Shown in pieces: positions 60,474 to 64,000 of a stretch of 64,000 nucleotides of DNA. Below the pieces are notes generated by a model. That model had not been told where the DNA came from, ran no database searches, and saw only the letters and a program-made list of their open reading frames with translations. Made by a program: the position numbers and the translations under genes. Source of the DNA: DATGPD01 sp041398565. GTDB taxonomy: Bacteria > Planctomycetota > UBA1135 > UBA2386. Numbering within the stretch: position 1 is the first letter of the stretch; every line of letters begins with the position of its first letter. The stretch is from assembly GCA_041398565.1 (NCBI GenBank), contig JAWKUN010000003.1, forward strand, positions 124,001 through 188,000, in the 5' to 3' direction.

Positions 60474-61055
60474 ATGCGCTCTTCTCTCTTCGCGGCCACG
60501 GCCGCCCTCTTCCTTTCTCTGCCGATCGCCGCTCAGCGTGGCGGCATGGCCAACCGCAACACGCCGACGGTCACCCAATCCATCGCCTTCACCAACGGCA
60601 ACTCGGTGGAGGTGAAGTACCGCGCGATCACGTGGGCGCAGGGCCGCTGGATGAATGCGCTCAAGAACGAGCAGGGCCGCGAGACCATCAACAACGACCT
60701 GAAGGCCAACCCGACGGGGTCGCTCACCACTGCCAAGGACATGACGCTGGGTGGCCAGGTGGTCAAGGCTGGCGACTACAAGCTCTACTTCCAGGTCGAC
60801 GACGAAGTGAAGTTCCACCTCGTGCTGGCAGACGAGGCCGGGACCGAGATCAAGTGGAAGCTCGACCTGACCGAGACGAAGACGGAGAACACTCGCCTCG
60901 CGCTCACGCTCACCGCCGGCAAGGGCGACAACGATGCCAACTTCGGCGTCGCCTTCGGCACGATGGCGTGCTCGGTGAACATGCTGTCCACCGCCGACAA
61001 GAGCGCCAAGGAGGCGGCCGCGCCGGCCAAGGGCGACAAGGGCAAGGACAAGTAG
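60474..61055 (+). CDS. Secreted DUF2911 protein
   Basis: A 193-residue protein with AAGGAG at 60459-60464 and signal peptide MRSSLFAATAALFLSLPIAA. The conserved DUF2911 fold is seen at about 40-170: TNGNSVEVKYRAITWAQGRW, then TTAKDMTLGGQVVKAGDYKL with YFQVDDEVKFHLVLADEAG. The KAGxYxLY step is the family hallmark. The last ~20 residues are a Lys/Ala/Gly/Asp tail. DUF2911 proteins are secreted and often found in Bacteroidetes and Planctomycetota, with no assigned activity. Confidence 0.88.
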   Translation: MRSSLFAATAALFLSLPIAAQRGGMANRNTPTVTQSIAFTNGNSVEVKYRAITWAQGRWMNALKNEQGRETINNDLKANPTGSLTTAKDMTLGGQVVKAGDYKLYFQVDDEVKFHLVLADEAGTEIKWKLDLTETKTENTRLALTLTAGKGDNDANFGVAFGTMACSVNMLSTADKSAKEAAAPAKGDKGKDK

Positions 61056-61153
61056 TCGTCCGCCCCGCGGCGCTGAACCAACAGGGTGGAGTCAGACACC
61101 AAGTTGCGTACGTCGCTACGTTGGCGTAACACGCGGGCTTCGTGCCGGCCGCG

Positions 61154-61795
61154 ATGAGTGACGCTCCCGCCCTGCTCGTCAGCGGCCCGGTCGAGGCAGA
61201 CTGGACTCTGGCGCTGGCGCACGGTGCGGGTGCGGCGATGGACTCGCCGTTCCTGAACGACTTCAGCGGGTTGGTGTCCGCCGAGGGGGTTCGCGTCGTG
61301 CGCTTCGAGTTTCCCTACATGGCGGCTCGCCGGGAGGGCCGGCGGCGGCCGCCCGACCGCGAGCCTGTCCTGCGTGCGACTTGGGCTGCCGTCGTCGCGG
61401 CGCTGCGTGCCGAGTTGCCGGACCGTGCACGTCTGGCGATCGGAGGGAAGTCGATGGGCGGCCGCATTGCCAGCATGGTCGCCGACGAGATCGGTGCCGA
61501 TGCGCTCGTCTGTCTGGGTTATCCCTTCCACCCGCCGCGGCAGCCGACGCGCCTGCGCACCAGCCACCTGCCGGAGCTGCGCGTCCCTGCGCTCATCGTG
61601 CAAGGCGAGCGGGACCCATTCGGCACTCGGGAAGAGGTCGCTCACTACGCACTGTCGCCGAGCACCCGTCTGCACTGGCTTTGCGACGGCGATCACTCGT
61701 TCGAGCCGCGGCGACGCAGCGGGCGGGATGGCGCCGCCAATCTGGCCGAGGCGGCGCAGGCGGTGGTCGGCTTCTTGCGTTCGCAGTCGGCCTGA
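61154..61795 (+). CDS. KANL3/Tex30-like alpha/beta hydrolase
   Basis: A 213-residue cytosolic protein from ATG 61154 (a GTG lies 12 bases upstream in frame). The hydrolase core contains LAHGAGAAMDSPFLNDF near 25, the nucleophile elbow GGKSMGGRIA at about 97-106 with Ser100, and a late VQGERDPFG and DGDHSFEP that supply the acid and the His. This combination is the KANL3/Tex30 branch of the alpha/beta hydrolases. Substrate unknown; a small-molecule ester or thioester is plausible. Confidence 0.82.
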   Translation: MSDAPALLVSGPVEADWTLALAHGAGAAMDSPFLNDFSGLVSAEGVRVVRFEFPYMAARREGRRRPPDREPVLRATWAAVVAALRAELPDRARLAIGGKSMGGRIASMVADEIGADALVCLGYPFHPPRQPTRLRTSHLPELRVPALIVQGERDPFGTREEVAHYALSPSTRLHWLCDGDHSFEPRRRSGRDGAANLAEAAQAVVGFLRSQSA

Positions 61796-61909
61796 CCTCC
61801 TCTGCGCGCCGCCTGCTGCGCAGGCTTCGTGAGCCGGCTGCAATTGCGCCGGCGCCCACGGCGTTCCGCCCGTGCCGGATCCAAGTATCCGTATCGAACA
61901 AGCTGCACG

Positions 61910-62905
61910 ATGAAGCCGAACTCTGCTCGCCACGTCATCGCCATGTCCGTGCTCGCGGTCGCGACCTTCGCCTGTCGCGGCGAAGACCCGGTGCCGGTGT
62001 TCGCCGAGTCCGAACTGGCGATCTTCAAGGTCGCGCCGATGCCGCCGCCGTCGGACAACACGCTGACCGCTGCGAAGGTGGCCCTGGGGCGCACGCTCTA
62101 CCACGACAAGCGGCTGTCGAAGGACGGCACGGTCTCGTGCGCGACGTGCCACGACCTCGCCACGGCCGGCGTCGACGGCAAGCCGGTGTCGGAAGGCGTG
62201 GGTGGACAGAAGGGCGCCCGCAACGCCCCGACCACGCTCAACGCAGCGCTGCAATTCGTGCAGTTCTGGGATGGCCGTGCCACCACCATCGAGGATCAAG
62301 CGATCGGGCCGGTGCTCAATCCGATCGAGCACGGCGTCGCCGACGACGGCGAACTGGTCGCGAAGCTGAAGGCCGATCCGGCGACGGTCGCGGCCTTCGA
62401 GCAGGCGTTCCCCGGCGAGGCAGATCCGGTGACGAAGGACAACTTCCAGCGCGCGGTCGGAGCCTTCGAGCGCACGCTGATCACGCACTCGCGCTTCGAC
62501 GACTTCCTCGCCGGCAAGGCCGACGCGCTCACCGCCGACGAGAAGCGAGGCCTGCGCAAGTTCCTCGATCTGGGGTGCACGACCTGCCACATGGGGCCAC
62601 TGTTGGGTGGCACCCTCTACCAGAAGCTCGGGCTGCGGAACCCGTTCCCGACCAAGGATCTCGGCCGCGCCGACCATACCAAGCAGGATGCCGACAGGGG
62701 CTTCTTCAAGGTGCCGATGCTGTGCAACGTCGCGGAGACCGGCCCTTGGTTCCACGACGGTGGCGTCACCAGCCTCGACGAAGCCGTGCGCCTCATGGCC
62801 TGGCACCAGCTGGGACAACCGGTGACGCCCGACGAGATCAAGGTCGTCGTGGCCTTCTTGAAGGCGCTCAGCGGGCCGATCGATCCGAAGCACACGCCCC
62901 AGTAG
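61910..62905 (+). CDS. Di-haem cytochrome c peroxidase (MauG/CcpA family)
   Basis: A 331-residue protein, of normal length for the family. The leader contains a lipobox-like TFACRG at about residue 22. Two haem sites: CATCH at about 79-83 and CTTCH at about 222-226. Around them are features of the family: ALGRTLYHDKRLSKDGTVSC, FWDGRATTIEDQAIGPVLNP, and late FKVPMLCNVAETGPWFHDGG. It reduces hydrogen peroxide with electrons from a small cytochrome. Probably periplasmic and lipid anchored. A hairpin follows the stop. Confidence 0.92.
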   Translation: MKPNSARHVIAMSVLAVATFACRGEDPVPVFAESELAIFKVAPMPPPSDNTLTAAKVALGRTLYHDKRLSKDGTVSCATCHDLATAGVDGKPVSEGVGGQKGARNAPTTLNAALQFVQFWDGRATTIEDQAIGPVLNPIEHGVADDGELVAKLKADPATVAAFEQAFPGEADPVTKDNFQRAVGAFERTLITHSRFDDFLAGKADALTADEKRGLRKFLDLGCTTCHMGPLLGGTLYQKLGLRNPFPTKDLGRADHTKQDADRGFFKVPMLCNVAETGPWFHDGGVTSLDEAVRLMAWHQLGQPVTPDEIKVVVAFLKALSGPIDPKHTPQ

Positions 62906-62913
62906 GGCCACCA

Positions 62914-62933
62914 GCGGCTCTCCTGGGAGCCGC
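62914..62933. terminator. Hairpin between the peroxidase and rpsD genes
   Basis: GCGGCTC and GAGCCGC form a seven-base stem with a six-base loop, nine bases after the peroxidase stop. It lies between convergent genes and could serve both. No T-run. Confidence 0.55.
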
Positions 62934-62973
62934 CGCGCCTCGAGCGGTTCGCCTTCCTACCCGACTCGCTTCC

Positions 62974-63034
62974 TCACGCGATTCGCCGTCTCACGCGATT
63001 CGCCGTCTCACGCGATTCGCCGTCTCACGCGATT
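62974..63034. repeat. 17-base tandem repeat reaching into the rpsD stop
   Basis: TCACGCGATTCGCCGTC occurs at 62974-62990, 62991-63007 and 63008-63024, with a partial fourth copy from 63025 that includes the rpsD stop codon. The repeat looks like slippage of the gene's own 3' end, so it lengthens the untranslated tail only. Confidence 0.85.
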
Positions 63035-63639
63035 CGACTGTACCACTCGACGATCATGGTCTCCTTGACGTCGAGCTGCACGTCCTCGCGCGCGGGATCC
63101 TGCACGAAGGTCACCTCCGCCTTGTCGGCGTCGTAGGCCAAGAACGGCGGCACCTGGCGGCCGGGCTCGGCGAGCGAGTTCTGCACCAACGCCATCTTCT
63201 GCGCCCGCTCCTTCAGCGTCACCACCTCGCCACGGGACAACACGCGGCTGGGGATGCTGCAGCGCTTGCCACCGACCATGACGTGGCCGTGGTTCACGAG
63301 CTGGCGGGCGGCGCGGATGCTGGGGGCGATGCCGACGCGGTAGAGGACGTTGTCCAGGCGCGACTCGAGCAGCTGCATGAGGCGCAAGCCGGTGTTGCCC
63401 GGCGAGCCCGCAGCCACCCGGAAGTAGCGGCGGAGCTGGCGCTCGGTGACACCGTAGTTGTATCGGACCTTCTGCTTCTCCTCGAGGCGCAGCTTGTACT
63501 CGCTCACCTTGCGACGCGGCAGCGCGCCGTGCTGACCTGGACGATTCTGCCGATGCTTGGGCTGCTTCCAGGTCAGGCCGGGCAGCACTTCGCCGAGCCG
63601 GCGCAGGATTCGTACGCGAGGTCCGGTGTAGCGAGACAC
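63025..63639 (-). CDS. rpsD: 30S ribosomal protein S4
   Basis: A 204-residue protein of normal length for S4. The N-terminal S4 region and the S4 RNA-binding domain (about 95-160) are intact: RLDNVLYRVGIAPSIRAARQ, LVNHGHVMVGGKRCSIPSRV. It binds 16S rRNA early in assembly and also regulates its own operon in many bacteria. The N-terminus begins SRYTGPRVRILRRLGEVLPG, the standard start. Here it is not seen with rpsM, rpsK or rpoA, so it stands alone in this window. The stop codon lies in a tandem repeat. Confidence 0.97.
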   Translation of the reverse strand: MSRYTGPRVRILRRLGEVLPGLTWKQPKHRQNRPGQHGALPRRKVSEYKLRLEEKQKVRYNYGVTERQLRRYFRVAAGSPGNTGLRLMQLLESRLDNVLYRVGIAPSIRAARQLVNHGHVMVGGKRCSIPSRVLSRGEVVTLKERAQKMALVQNSLAEPGRQVPPFLAYDADKAEVTFVQDPAREDVQLDVKETMIVEWYSRIA

Positions 63640-63740
63640 GTTCTATTCCGTCGTTGGCGCTTCAGGAGGGCCCGGAGTGGCGGTCGCGCACAGGTCCGGG
63701 GCGGGAGGGCGGAGAATGGAAGCAGACCGGACGCCTGCTT

Positions 63741-64000
63741 TCAAGGGTGAGCAGGCGGAGGCTCCGCGGTCGCACGGGCGGCGTCGACGTAGGCGTGGGC
63801 GGCCAGGCGCTGGCCCGTGTCCAGGGTGACGAGGACGAGGGTCCGGTGGTACTCGGGGCCTTCGAAGGCGTCCAGGTCGGGCCAGGCGTCGGGCAGTGCC
63901 GGCGACTCGAGCACCTGGACCGCGACCGCGGGGTCGTGAGCGCCGACGCTGGGCCGCAACGCTTCGTAGCCGCTGGCGACCATGACCGTGCGGCCGCGGA
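63741..64000 (-). CDS. Gamma-glutamylcyclotransferase-like (AIG2) protein, 5'-partial
   Basis: The C-terminal part of an AIG2/GGCT-like protein. The signature LDAFEGPEYHRTLVLVTLDT is clear and a LAAHAYVDA strand follows. The frame stays open to the window edge at 64000 and the usual N-terminal YGTLRPG is missing, so the gene continues beyond it. Members remove 5-oxoproline from gamma-glutamyl amines or are uncharacterised. An internal ATG at 63983 is not the real start. Confidence 0.7.
   Translation of the reverse strand, partial: RGRTVMVASGYEALRPSVGAHDPAVAVQVLESPALPDAWPDLDAFEGPEYHRTLVLVTLDTGQRLAAHAYVDAARATAEPPPAHP

Noticed and set aside
62974..63034. CRISPR-like array
   Set aside because: The repeats are contiguous with no spacers and are derived from the rpsD end.

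Overview
The window reads as chromosome of a high-GC Planctomycetota bacterium. Three things suggest this: membrane-anchored Ser/Thr kinases with TPR or WD40 sensor parts coded beside ECF sigma factors, many large secreted proteins with no close functional name, and several secreted haem proteins. A comparison with marine lineages that have the same kind of secretome is plausible, but no rRNA is present to settle the taxonomy. I see no phage, insertion sequence or CRISPR array.

Layout. 1-7.9 kb: a HEAT-like partial gene, a two-domain fasciclin protein, a secreted beta-helix-like protein, a small membrane protein, an SBBP beta-propeller protein and a TMEM175-like channel. 8-16.4 kb: a signalling block with a TPR kinase (minus strand), a divergent ECF sigma factor overlapping a WD40 kinase, and a second ECF sigma preceded by the decayed start of a duplicated kinase gene. 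16.5-28.7 kb: secreted proteins, including a DUF3472 protein and a hydrolase with the cutinase/PETase GHSMGGGG serine motif, then a YflT-like stress protein and a lipoprotein/PhoD-like pair. 29-41.2 kb, all minus strand: a TPR-phosphoesterase, an FG-GAP protein, a kelch protein, and a kelch protein abutting an ECF sigma factor fused to a membrane segment and a ~770-residue ectodomain. 41.4-45.6 kb: a 59-residue Cys/Pro-rich peptide, an ECF sigma and a one-pass anti-sigma-like protein in one tight cluster, a kinase/WD40 remnant, and a minus-strand pair of a Cys-rich secreted protein and a membrane protein. 45.9-64 kb: mainly housekeeping and envelope genes (lipoprotein propeller, tRNA-Val, small membrane protein, GNAT, orphan DNA methyltransferase, di-haem lipoprotein, Xaa-Pro aminopeptidase, polysaccharide polymerase, DUF2911 protein, di-haem peroxidase, rpsD and a partial gamma-glutamylcyclotransferase-like gene).

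Two themes tie the window together. One is envelope signalling: four ECF sigma factors, two intact kinases and two kinase remnants. The other is a shared C-terminal module at the ends of at least eight otherwise unrelated secreted proteins, which looks like an uncharacterised sorting or anchoring domain and is my best candidate for an undescribed system.
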